A stretch of 64,000 nucleotides of DNA, from NCBI GenBank assembly GCA_027886175.1, contig JAJNNQ010000024.1:29429001-29493000 (forward strand). The letters run 5' to 3'. How positions within the stretch are numbered: the first letter of the stretch is position 1; each line of letters begins with the position of its first letter. The notes beneath the pieces are model-generated. The model did not search any database. It had not been told where the DNA came from and saw only the letters and a list, made by a program, of their open reading frames with translations. The DNA comes from Phylloscopus collybita. Lineage: Eukaryota > Chordata > Aves > Passeriformes > Phylloscopidae. A program made the position numbers and the translations under genes. Of this stretch, positions 50,961-62,532 are shown one piece after another.

Positions 50961-53900
50961 GTAATTTGGCTCTTCCTGCAGCTCTCACACCTTCCTTTGA
51001 CATAAATGTCCTTGACATTTTCAACGTGCCTTTCACAAGCCCCCCCGTTCCATATTGCTGGAGCAACTGCCTCGTTTTCTCTGTGCACCTACAGGTGGCT
51101 GCTGGCCCAGGGCCGTGTTTATCCCCACACATTGGAGGGAGGATCCAAACCAAGCTGCAGCACCGTCGGCACAAGCGCTGTGCTTCCAAGGGTGCACTCC
51201 TCAGCTCCACAGTCTCGTCAGGAGCCAGGGGCTGTGTCCAGGAGATTTCTGCTGGCCAGCAGCAGGACTGCTCTGGAGCAGCAGTGATGAAGTTTTCCTG
51301 CCTGTGCACTGCAGCCTCAGCTGGAAATTCTTCCCTCACCACCTTGCCATGGGTGGGTGATAAAATACCAAGCTTGGTCCAACTGAGCCTGCCTGTCTGG
51401 GTTGTGTTGCAACAGCAAGGGGAGAAACACTGCTCAGGCTTGAGACCTGTGCTTGGTGGTGTCAGCCATCACACAGCACGCTCCTCCCCCCATCTGACTT
51501 AAATATTAAAGCATAAATCTAGCTACATTACCTTTGTACAGTGCCAAATTGGCAAAGATGGGGACCTTGTCATCTCTTCTGCCAGTGATAACAGTTTTGT
51601 GATAATGCAGCAGCTATTGTTGGCACACCTGGCCAAGCTCAAGCTCCTTTTTACAGTTTACTATCTGTAAAATGGGGATACCATGCTTGGACCAGCAAGG
51701 GAGCTACAGGGATTTCACAGTTATTCTCTAGCTGCTTTGGCCATGGAAAGCTGAAGATAAATTTTGAAGTACTATCACAAAGAGGAGGTTAGAGGGGTTT
51801 TTTACTCTGACTATACTGAGCAAAAAAAGAAGTGTTTAAAATTTAATCAACATAAAATAGAATTTAATAAAAATTTTGAGATTTTATTTTGTTGTTATAC
51901 ACAAGTCTGTATTTAGACATATATGCCCAACGAATTTGCTGAAAAGCAGCCAACTCATTCTGACACTGAAGGAGGTGAGTTTCCACTTGCTGCATTAGAA
52001 ATGTGTTCACTCTAAAGTATGCACATGTCTGAAAAGGCAAAGCCCCAAGTGGGTGAAGGAAATGCAGGAATAGGAGACATTCCAGCTGCTGAGACCTGAC
52101 ACCTTGGGAGCACATCCACGCATGTCACTGCAGATTCTCTCTCAGGAGCTGCTGGGTCAAGGACACCTCATCCATGTCTCAGGACAATGTCGAGGACAGA
52201 ACTTCCATTTTACTCTGTACACTACCAAAATATTCCTGGGAAAAAGGCTCCATCTTCAATGACTCTTTGGGATTGAACAACAGCAGACAATAACATTTTT
52301 CTTTCCATTATTGCTGTGAAAATAAAAAAAGGTCCAGAAGGAAATCTGAAAAAGTGCAGTGAGAAACCAGTGAAACCAGGAAATGGAAATGGATGGCTGG
52401 ACACTTTGGGATTGCTACAGGCAGCTCTGGTTCAGTGAGATTTGCTGGGTTGCTGCTATGCTGGCCTGGGAGATACATTAGAAGATGATATTTATAAATC
52501 ATAAATAATCTTGTTATATTGCAGCTGCCAGCGTTCTGGGAAACATGGATAAAAGTGGAGGAGAAATGAGTTAAGGAACCCCCCAGTGGCACAACTGTGG
52601 CAACAGATGAAGGGAGAAAAACCCATAGATATTATGCATGGATGAACACAGAGAATTTTTAGGTTTGGATTCAAGCTCAATTGAAATTGAGCTTGCCTGT
52701 TTGCCTTGTAAGGGCAACCCATGGATGCTGTCACTCCTTCTGTTGTAGAACTGTTTGGCTTAGAAATGGAAAATAGCACTAGCACTGAGCATCCAGTCCA
52801 CCCAGGTCCACAGCCCACCCAGGACTCACTGACCCCATAGACTTCCCCAAGGTTTACAGCCGCACCTCTGTTCCACAGCTAAATTCAGCTTGAAAAGCCA
52901 CTTCATTTATTATTCCCCTTGAATTTCCCTTCTATTGTTCAATCTTCTCTTCACAACTTGTATTAGATGAAAAGTAAATCACTGCTGAAAGGGAGTGTCA
53001 AGGGATGCCCTAAACATGGGTCACACGGATTTGTATGAGGCTGTGATTGCATTTCTTATTTCTTGGGGCCAATACAATGAACGTGGAATAGTCAACCAGC
53101 TAAGACCTGAAAGAGATGGACAGCAAAGGATCCCTTCACATCAGGTATCAGGGCACACTCAGACACTCACAGGGTGAATATGGCCTGGATATTAGAAAGA
53201 AGAAGCCAAAGCACTGAGGCCATATGACAGCTCAGCCTTGCTCCAGCTCTCTGCCTCTTTCACTTTGTGCTATTTATAAGCCTGAGTTGACAGCTTGGAC
53301 TATGGTCGTGTTAGGCAGATATTTCCAGCCTTACACTTTTATTATGGCATTACAGGACCTCCCCACCATCTCCTGTGTGGTGGAAAACACAGGTTCCAGA
53401 ATTACTTAGTTCCCCAGTTTGGATTTTTGCATGAGTAGACCTGTGACAGGAGTCAGGGCCTTCCTTTTTTGACAGAAACCAAGCATGATAAATCAAGAAT
53501 GACTATGAAATAGATTTTTATCTCCACAAGTTCTTTGGATCAGATTGTTTCCTTCCCAGATCATGGCAGTGATGGAAAAAATCTTTCCAAGTTACAGGGG
53601 CTGACAGCTGAGATAACACCTAACATTTCATAGTGTTTTTGTTACCCTAAATGCCTAAAACCATTTATGTTGGTATATAGGCAATGTAACCAGTTTTATG
53701 TGCTTTCAATTGTGTTTAATGATAAACAGTGCCTGAAACAATGTATACAGTGTAAACAACAAATTTAATACAGCACATTTCACATTGAAGAAGTGAATGT
53801 GTTTCCTTTCAAAGGTTCATTTTTCTGTTAATATGATTTTTTTCTGTGTGGTCAGAAGCTAGAGCATCTCAGGCTTTGGATAAGTTCAAATTATCCATTC

Positions 53901-56900
53901 AAGAAGGAAAGCAGCTTATTATTCATTTTCTAAAAGTAACTGAGCTGTTCACAGAATCTCTTTTCAGACTCTGCTGTTCCTTTTGCTATGTGACCATAGC
54001 CAATTCCCTCTTGTTTTGGATGCATGCACTTTATATTTCTCTTTTTTATATAGGTTTCTTCATGTTAGATCAACCTTTTTTTACATAAATTTTAGAATTT
54101 TTTTCTTTCCTCAGTTCACCAAACTTTTGTGTTGATTTTCTCTGTTCTTCTGTAAAACTTGACTACGTAATGTTTACAGAGTTAGGAGTTGGAGTATTTT
54201 ATGGATAACACTACAGCTGTAGGAGCTCAGGTAAAAAAATGCAATACTGTATAGAAGTAGAAGTGATTTTGGTTTAGTTTTCTAAACAAATATGACAGTG
54301 CCAACACACACATGGAACCCACAAGCTCCAAAATGTATGTCTCCAAGCATTCTGGAGTGATTGCCATTGAAACTTCTTCATCTTCTGGCTTTCTTTCCAC
54401 TGGTGATAATGCATTGGCATTTGGACAGATCTTGTGCATATTTCAGGAGTTACAGCTATTGAGCTTTTGCCATTGAATTTTGGTTAATTATCCACTGTAA
54501 ATCTTGGGTGACATTGCTGCACTTGTCCTCCCCTTCCCCATTTTGGCTAGCTTGCTAGCAAATCTAGACTTCTTGTTGGAGTTACAGCAAGGGAAATGCC
54601 ACAGCAGTGCACTGCAGTTTCACTGCCACTCTCCCATTGCTGCCTGCAGAGGGTTTCTGCTGGTGAGTCACCTGTGCTGTGATTTTGGTGAAAGCAACAC
54701 CTTCCTCAGAGCTTACCAGTTTCACTGCCATTGATCATGTCCCTGGCTGTCACTACAGGCCATTCTCTGCACCCTTGCTCTCTTGTTCCTCTAGTGCTTT
54801 CACACACCCCTCTGCATTCACCCTTCTTTTTAACTAATCTTCATATTTCTGTGCACAGATTTTTGTGTGGCAACGTAACATAAACCACGGAGTACAGTGC
54901 TGGCCCTGGCTTGGATGGCTGGCAGGATAAATCCATTTTATGCAGGGTTAATTGTACTGCAACTTGTTCCAGCTTTACTGAGAGAGACAGATGCAGGTGA
55001 TTACATCATGTCTCCAATCACTAAACCACATCACCTATTTAATATAGCTCAGTGACTGCAGTTTTCCTTTGTGACTGTTCCTGGGTTGGCTACACCAACT
55101 TAATGCAACTGTATTCACATTCAATTACCTGACTGCACATGAAGGGAAATGTTATTAACCAGCTCAGCTAGGAAAAGAACCCAAGGCCACATCGACCTCC
55201 CTGCAAGTCACTAGGAACCCCTAATTCTTACAAAGGAAACATGGAAAGACTGTGGGGGCTGCAGAATGTCCCCAGGGACAGTGTAGTCTCGAGGGAAAAG
55301 TCCCAGCCACAGGCCCCTTCACTGAGAATAACTACACAAGTAAAGCTCCAAGTCTACTAACAGCTGACCCAGCCTCTTGGCTGAAGCAGCACCACCCTCT
55401 CCAACATCCTAAGAAGGGCCACGGTCTCTGCTGGCAGTGCCACTTGGGCCAGCTCTGTGCCTCTGCAGTACTGCTGGAAAACAGTGCCCTGAGCTTTGCA
55501 CAGTGCTGGATGCCCAAGAGCAGACCCAGCTAAACAGAGCCCAGGTCTGCTCTTGAAGTGTCTGAGGTTAGCCCACAGAAGTCACTCTATCTCAGCAGAG
55601 AAGGGCATTATCCAGTTCAGTGTCAGAGCTTCCAAAATGCTCAACAAACTCAGAACATTGCTGGAATAAGGACAGCATCTGTAGGAACTTCAACCAGTGT
55701 AAAATTACATGCTTCTAATCCTTCTCCTCCACAGCACGCAATAAGTTCCACATTGAGTCAGAAAAGAAACAAGCTCAGTGCTCCAGAGATGGGTCATTGC
55801 ACAACTATCCCCACTATGGAGGTTTATCACTCCTCCCAAAATCAGCTGGTGCTGACCACTGTCCAGCACAGAAGCCAGGCTCCCCAATGTGCTGTTGGAA
55901 GACAACAGTGTGCAGCCATGGGAACTGCTCTTTCCCAGCCTCATCCTCTGCTCAGACAGGCTAGAATTGTTGGAGGTCTTTATAGCAGAAAGGAGCTGAT
56001 ATCCGAAGGGCTGTACACTGCTCCTGTAATTTGTGGCCATGTTACACCTCTGGGGTGATAGGCAACAGTGAGTGATGTGGCAAGTAACCCTTGAAATGAG
56101 TTACATGGATTTTTGTTGTATTCTGTATGGTTTCCTTGATAGCAATTACACACAAACTATAAGAAGCAGTCAGAAAGCTGACTGAGCCACTTTTCCAGCA
56201 GAAGTTTTGTGGGTCAGCATCAGGTAACAGAAACCCCTCCCAGCTGCCCTACAGAGAAGCTCTCAGAAATTATCCCATCTGTGGATTCAAAATGCTGGGC
56301 TACAGACTTGGCAAAAAAAACCTGCCCCTGCACTCTGCCTCTCTATAGAAGAAAAAGTGCTGAAGGAGTCAGATGTTCCCTGGACAGGAACTGGCTTATT
56401 TATAGCAAACTGTCCCTTGGCCCCACCACCACCCTCCTCATGAAGTCCTGTCATTGCTTTTATAGCTGCATTTCTACTTCATCTGTAAATGGGCAGGCTC
56501 AGGCATTGCTCTGCCCAGCTGCATTTTCATGTTGTTGCTTCATTTAGAACGATGCCCAACAAGCAACATCCAGCAAAACCAATCTGCTAGTGTTGACCTC
56601 ACTTGGGATGTGTGCTTAAGGTCAATGCACCTATTCAAATTGGGGAAAAAATAATCTGAAGACTTACATTTTTTTTAATGTCAAATGCCATCTGTCAGCC
56701 CTCACCCACCTCAGTAAAGCTTCACCCAGTATGCAATAAATGAGGTACTCTAGCAGATCATCTTCTGCAATTTTTGCTGTAGTGTATTGTAAGGCCCCCA
56801 AAATATAAAACACTTCCCAAAGCATCAACTTGCCCCATTCAACTCAGCAAACTCTAAGCCTGTTCAATTGTAAATTACTCAAAATTACAACAAGAGGCAA

Positions 56901-59900
56901 TTAGAAGAAGAAAGAAAGATGGAAAAGACACAGAAAAGGACAAATATAGCCACCACTCCTGGTTCCTGCAGTGTTCAGCCGATAGAAATTACAAGAGGAA
57001 GTAGGGTCAAGACATGTCTTTGCTACATGCCCTTTGGCTTTCCTGGGCCCATGTGGGACTTCTGGTTATTTTAGGAGCTGGATTAGGGGCTCCAGAGATG
57101 AATGCATTGCCTCTGGTGTGCCAGGGATTGGCAGCCACTGCCAGGCTGGGATACAGGCTCTAGGAATAGGGTGTGCAGGGCAGGGCACCCCCTTGCTAGG
57201 GCAAGGCCTGACCTGCCCTTTCCCTCGCACACACACACAGAATGTTTCAAACCAGCAATGCTTCCAGCCTATCACGTACTTCAGAGAATGTCACAGCCTG
57301 TGCAACTTAATTTGTATGTAAGTTTGTGACCTGAATATTTTGCTTTAGCACATAGTGCTTACATTACCTCTGGGAACACTATGTTGCACTGATTGCTGAG
57401 CCACACTGACCGTGGTAATATTTATGTCCTGTGCCTGTCAGTGTGCTAAGGAATGAAGCTAAATAAATTCTGCAGAGCTTGCAAACCCACCCTGATTATT
57501 TTTGTGCCATTCTTTTCATTTCTGTAACAAGTTGTCAGGTTTGCACTTGGAACAGGCCTGTACTGTAAGATGAGGGATCTCCTGTCATTGAGATTTCCAC
57601 TACTCTTTATATGATTTGGATTAGCCTTTTAAAAAGGGATACTTCTTCAAAGGGGTACATGATATTTGACCTTTTAAATTTGCAACATCGAACTGGGAGA
57701 TGCTTCCCTTCTTTTCTCCTAGACTGGAAACCAGAAGCCTGCATGGGCTAAGGCCAAATGGGCCAGCCCAGGAGAGGTGGAGTTGAGACTCCCTGGCTTC
57801 TGCAGCTCTGGGTAGATCCTCTGGTGTTTAATAACATCCATATGCCAGATGAAACTTGTGGCTGGGGGCTTGCATGCAGGACACCTCTTCCTTGTGTGGC
57901 TTCTTTGAATGAGATTTTACACTGTGCCCTTCCCTGCATTTTCCCTGGGAAAATTAATAAGATCCCTGCCCTCCTCCACTGTCTCTTCTAAAGAAACATG
58001 TGAGAACTTCCATCCCAAAGCTGCTTACAGCGGGACAAAGCATTCAAATGTTCGTGATGAAGCAGGGAAGGAAGGAAGGGGACAGGAACCACAGCCCTGC
58101 TGCCTCTGCCACCCACGCACACATGCTTTGCAAATGAGCAATCAAAGGGCTCCTGGGTCGGAGCAGGACTATGCCAGGAGGGCTCTCAAGCCCTGTGGTT
58201 AGGGCAGTCACACAAGGAAAGGGAATCTGCCTGGGGTGGCCCCTGGGTGTTCTGCAACCCAGGCTGCCCGCCAGGCCAGCTGGACCCTGGTTGCTCTCCC
58301 GCTGATGCCAGTGCATCTCTCCCATTGTCCTTTGCTATCACCTCTCTCTGGGAAGCCCCAGTAAAAAGTGGCAAATGGCTCAGGGCCTTGTGTCCCTACG
58401 TGGGTGGCAGGGGGAGAAGAGCCACTGCTGTACAGGAGATTCCTGTCACACCTGGGTCTGCTTCAAATACAATGTTCACCTCGTCTTTCTGGGGTGGTGT
58501 CAAGGCCTTAAGCAGGTTACCTGCTCAGGGGAGTGTTACCCTTGTGCACCTAAACGAGCACTAAATAAATAATTTCAACAAGTTTGCCCTGTTATTTCTG
58601 ATATTGCCCTCCAAACACTGCTCTGCTTTCACTTTGCACAGTGACTGCCAAGGAAAAAGTGTAGTATTTTTTTCCCATTTCAGTATTAGCTTATTTTTAA
58701 TCCTCATGAACTGTCAGTGTAACTTTCACACCAAGTTTCACATCTGTGTACTTACAACTTTACATCTTGGAACAGAGAATCCTCCCCCAGGTTATTTTCC
58801 TATTTTTTTCACTTTTGATGCTGACTATTCTGACCCTGCAGCAACAAAACTAAGAAATAACTACTATCTAGCTAACTAAGCTCTCTCATTTTATAGATGT
58901 GCCCCATAAGAGTAAATAAATATGTCTTTAATATAGTCCATGAATGCTCACCTTGGGGTCAATATGCTTCATACCAAAAGCAACTTCAATTCCTACTGAG
59001 CCAGTAAGATTTTTCTGAAGAATATGGTTGGATCAGGGAAAAAGTACTCAATAACATGAAGGATCACACTGCTGAAGAGTCTAGGTGACCATTCCAAAGT
59101 TCTTACTCAAGGATTACTACTAAAAAGCATGGCAACCAGGAAGCAGTTCTTCACATGAATGTTGAAGTTGTGACCTGCATATGTGTTTTGGTTTTTTGAG
59201 CTCTTGTTCCAGTGATAATTTTTTATTCTTTGTTTGCTTAATCCAGATTAGACACGGGTTTTGATGTAGGCAATGATTTTGATTTTGTTGAGTCTTTCCT
59301 TCTAGCTGAAATACAGACCAACTCGCAAAGAATTAAATTGGCAAAATAAGAAAGAGCAATGTAATACAAAGAGCCCGCAGAAAGAAATACTGGTTCACAC
59401 AGCATACTATTAACCTGTAGAAATTCTTGCCATAAAATGGAATTAAACCCAAAAGCAAACATTAAAGCACAGGTTGAAGGGCATTTCTGGAAGATTCTGA
59501 AAGAATTTTAGAAAGGCTCTAAAACTCTCTGGTCAAGATTAAATCAAAAATTCATTATTAGGGGTAAACAAAAGACAACAAGTTGATGGACAGATTGTCC
59601 CCATCCATAATCTCCCCTACCCTCTTCAGCAGCATCCAAGGCTAGCTAGACACAGTAAAAGCCAGAATACACCCAGACAGACTAGGCACAGAACTGGGAA
59701 TAGCATTGGTATATTTATCTTCCCTTGTAAAAACAAAAATAAAGAAATGCTTGCAGAATTGATCTTTAAAGGTCTTTCTACCTTTCTGGTGCTTTCTCAG
59801 TTCAGGGGAAACAAGAGTTTATTGACACAAGGAAAGCTGTAAACTCTGCAGCCATAATTTACAGCCAGGTTTGAGGGGGCTACAGCTTCCTCACAGCTTT

Positions 59901-60324
59901 CGGTGTTAATGTCTCAATCTCATATTAGAAATATAGTGCAAATAAAAAACGGACACATACCCTCAAATTACATTTAAAAATTATTTTTACATTATAAATA
60001 AATTATATTGCTATTTTAAAGTATCATTGACAGTACTGTGAAAATTTGTTCTGAAGAGCTTCTTCAATATTCAAAATAACAGCTCTAGCTGTTTTTAATA
60101 TACACTTCCTGTGAAGAAGGCAAGTTACAAATTCCAAGGACTCAATTTTTAAAATTTCTTGAGAAGACAATTTTTTTTTTTAAATTTTTATTGCAATATT
60201 GCCTGGACTTCACAATCTAGCACCATATCTTCACGCCCTCTGTCGTGCAAACACACGTGACAGTATTTTAAAAATGTCTGTCTCTATAAAACCACTGAGG
60301 AAGCCTCACAGACAGAGAAGAACA
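50961..60324. other. Intergenic, nothing recognised
   Basis: Over 9 kb with no exon, known repeat or array that I can name. GC-richer patches at 51040-51500, 55250-56050 and 57740-58330 generate open frames up to 191 codons (50927-51502 plus) without domains, conserved motifs or convincing splice sites. AT-rich DNA at 59900-60250 borders the TBX15 3' UTR and may include longer transcript ends. Confidence 0.5.
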
Positions 60325-61731
60325 CAGAGGGAACAATTGCAAAGATTTATTTAGCGCTTTCTGTGCTTGGCACTTAGAAACAGAGTTCCGTGCATAGGGC
60401 AAATCTTTATACAGCTTTTTCTTCATACATATTTTACATACCATTTTTATTGCCCTCTTTTATATTCATAATATTGAATACCCCACTAGGCATATAAATA
60501 CATTTATCTACAACACCTCACAACAACTCTCAATAATATCTGTATTCTGTTACTTGGTATTTGCATTTTCACACAACTTAAATGCATAGCTTGCACCAAG
60601 CTACAATTGTTTTCTTATTTTTAAAGGATTTGAAGAGAGAAAAGAAAAAAAATAACAAGGAAAAAAAACCAGAAAAGAAACATTTTAAAAGGCAATGATC
60701 TATTTGGTTAAACAGAGGCCATGTGGCAGGTGGAAGGTTGGCAAATACTCAACCTCACTGTTTCTGAAATGCTAATGGTTTTCTACGGCAACTCTCGCAT
60801 GCAAGGTCAGCTGCACTCCTGGAGAGCTCTCTTTTCTCATCGCTCTTCCCCATGAGCTCAGTCTGGACAGTTTCTTCCCACTGGGATGAGTGCTGTGGGA
60901 GAAACACATTCCCCACAAAGGCTGTCATCCATTCGGTTTCGCTGCATTACTTCCAGTCAAGTCAACAGGAGCTGAGCCCCCTCCCCCCATTCATCTTTCC
61001 AAAGTTCCATCCCCACTTCTGTCTGAGGCTCACTTGTGAGCTAAGACTTTTCTCTCTCCTCTCTCTCCCATCTCCATCTGCAGGCTGGGTGCTGGTGAGC
61101 TTGACCTTCATAAAGAAACAGCTGGTTGGGCAGAGCCATGGTGAAAATGAGAAACCTCTTCAGAGGAAGCTCCAGCCCAGCAGCACCATTCCTGTGCTAC
61201 GGTGGAAGAAGGACCCACAGGCCTTGCTGGTTTCAGAAATGGGCTGAGCCACTCTGACAGCGAGGAACTCTGGCAGTCTGGGAAGGGGGAGGTCTTTGGA
61301 GCCATGGGCAGTGCAGCTTCAGAGGATGAAGCCCTGGGAGACTGCCCTTCTTCAACACTCGGAGGAGACAGCACAGGGAATGGGTCCCTCCACGCTGAAA
61401 GCTCACACTGCTTAAAGCTAATGCATAAACAGTAAATTCAGCTGCTTCTCTCCAGCTTCTCATTAAAGTCATGCCCTCTTCTCTGCAATGTCCAGAAAAA
61501 GCAGATGCTCCGTGCCGATCTGGAGGCCCTGGGCTACAACAAGCTGTGATGGCTGTCAGTCGAGGCTCTCCAGAAGGTTCTGGGGCGCACACCTAGACGG
61601 CTTATGTTCTTGTTTATCATTACAATACTAGTTCCACTATAAGTTTGACGGCAAAAGGGTACTGGGATGGGTTCACCCCTGGGAACGATGAAGGTCCGGC
61701 TGCCTTCCATGCCAAGGAGAGGCATGGCTGG
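60325..61731 (-). other. TBX15: Probable TBX15 3' untranslated region
   Basis: This is the region downstream of the TBX15 stop codon on the minus strand, up to the first AATAAA with a good downstream context. No repeat interrupts it. It becomes increasingly U-rich in the transcript sense toward 60600-60700. The 3' boundary is inferred: AATAAA hexamers on the minus strand lie at 60451-60446, 60351-60346, 60192-60187 and 59823-59818, so one or more longer or shorter isoforms are possible. There is no transcript evidence here. Confidence 0.6.
60346..60351 (-). terminator. TBX15: Preferred poly(A) signal for TBX15
   Basis: AATAAA on the minus strand within CGCTAAATAAATCTTTGC, followed 20-50 bases later by a GU/U-rich stretch (TCTGTGTTCTTCTCTGTCTG), the expected downstream element. 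The hexamer at 60451-60446 lies upstream, and those at 60192-60187 and 59823-59818 lie further downstream, as alternatives. The choice is based on context only. Confidence 0.5.
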
Positions 61732-62516
61732 TTAGACCATGTGCACAGACATCTGTGAGGAGGAGCCCTGCACCGCTCCGTACTGCCTGTTGTCACAGGC
61801 GGCGGCCGTCTGCTGGTTGCTGGAGGGAGGGCTGATCATGTGCATCCCGTGATCCATCCCCGTGGAAAGGTATTGCCTCTCTCCAAAGGCTCCGCTGGAC
61901 GGGGAAGAGCAGAGTAAAGTGCTTTGGGAGGTGGTGAGTTTCTCTGGGCTCGCCGCCAGCCTGGGGGAAGCAGGGAAATTGTATCCATAGAGGTTGTAGG
62001 GATTGTGCAGGGAGAAGGCATTGTAGGAGCTCTGCTGCATGTGGCCACCACCAAACATGTGTGAAGAGGAGGAGGTGGAGGCAGGGTTGCCTGCTTGCAT
62101 GACATACTGAAACTGGGAGCTGGGGAAGGATCCCAGCTGGCCACTGTACGCCTCCATCTTGCTGTTGCTGGGCAGGGAGGAAGGAGCCGGCATTCCTGAG
62201 ATCAAGGAGGGAGTCCTCTGAGGCATGAAGGTTTCGGAGGGCTGCGAGGCAGAAGCGGAGCTGCTCTGCAGCCGGTTGTAGCCGCCGTCGCTCAGCCCTG
62301 GGTAGCTCTGCAGCGCTGCCATGTTGCTTCTGGCACACGGAGGATAATCAGACAGGTTGAGGTTGCAAAGCTGACTCTCCCGGCAGCCAACATTGAAAGT
62401 GTTGGGGGCCAGATGGAAGGCTGGAGGAGAGCAGGATGGAGACAGAAGGTGAGAAGAAGCGGATGGTGACGGTGTCCCTGTGCTGGAGGTGGTTGGGGAC
62501 GTTCCTGTGCTGCCTC
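61732..62516 (-). CDS. TBX15: TBX15, terminal coding exon (C-terminal half of the T-box transcription factor)
   Basis: Last coding exon of a TBX15-type nuclear transcription factor. The frame runs from a split glycine codon at 62516 through 260 further codons to a TAA stop at 61734-61732. The translation starts GGSTGTSPTTSSTGTPSPSA, contains CNLNLSDYPPCARSNMAALQ, PSETFMPQRTPSLISG, SQFQYVMQAG, SYNAFSLHNPYNLYGYNF and SPRLAASPEKL, and ends SSSQMSVHMV. I recognise these blocks from vertebrate TBX15; as I recall it, the close paralogue TBX18 ends SQVSAHMV and lacks the long GGSTGTSPTT block. The segment is rich in Ser, Gln, Asn and Pro and carries no DNA-binding domain: the T-box lies in upstream exons outside the window, and this tail is expected to act in transcriptional regulation and partner binding. 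TBX15 patterns limb and craniofacial skeleton, dermis and some adipose and muscle fibres. No frameshift or stop interrupts the exon, so it looks functional. The first base of the split codon must come from the preceding exon. Confidence 0.95.
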
Positions 62517-62532
62517 CTGCAAAACAAAACAC
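62517..62532 (-). other. TBX15: Splice acceptor of the TBX15 terminal exon
   Basis: Read on the minus strand the intron ends GTGTTTTGTTTTGCAG, a T-rich tract followed directly by CAG, with the exon beginning GAGGCAGC at 62516. The exon starts with the last two bases of a glycine codon, so the preceding exon should end one base into a codon. This is a canonical acceptor, and its position agrees with where conserved TBX15 sequence begins. An open frame continues a few codons upstream into the intron from a GTG, but this is not coding. Confidence 0.9.

Noticed and set aside
50914..51342. Minus-strand open frame ending in poly-Lys, resembling a retroposed transcript with a poly(A) tail
   Set aside because: No poly(A) signal precedes the A run, the protein is unlike anything I know, and I could not find flanking target duplications.
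50927..51502. 191-codon open frame on the plus strand, the longest outside TBX15
   Set aside because: It begins inside a poly-T run (hence its poly-Phe start), has no recognisable domain or conserved motif and no clear splice context; GC-rich local composition explains its length.
55558..56058. 166-codon open frame on the plus strand
   Set aside because: No recognisable domain, opposite-strand open frame of similar size, no splice or promoter context; judged a chance frame.
61534..61725. 63-codon open frame immediately downstream of the TBX15 stop in another frame
   Set aside because: Lies in the 3' UTR, has no domain, and would need reinitiation or frameshifting for which no signal is seen.
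61793..62338. 181-codon alternative-frame open frame inside the TBX15 exon
   Set aside because: It overlaps conserved coding sequence in another frame; Ser/Pro/Gln-rich, GC-rich exons commonly lack stops in a second frame. No independent evidence of translation.
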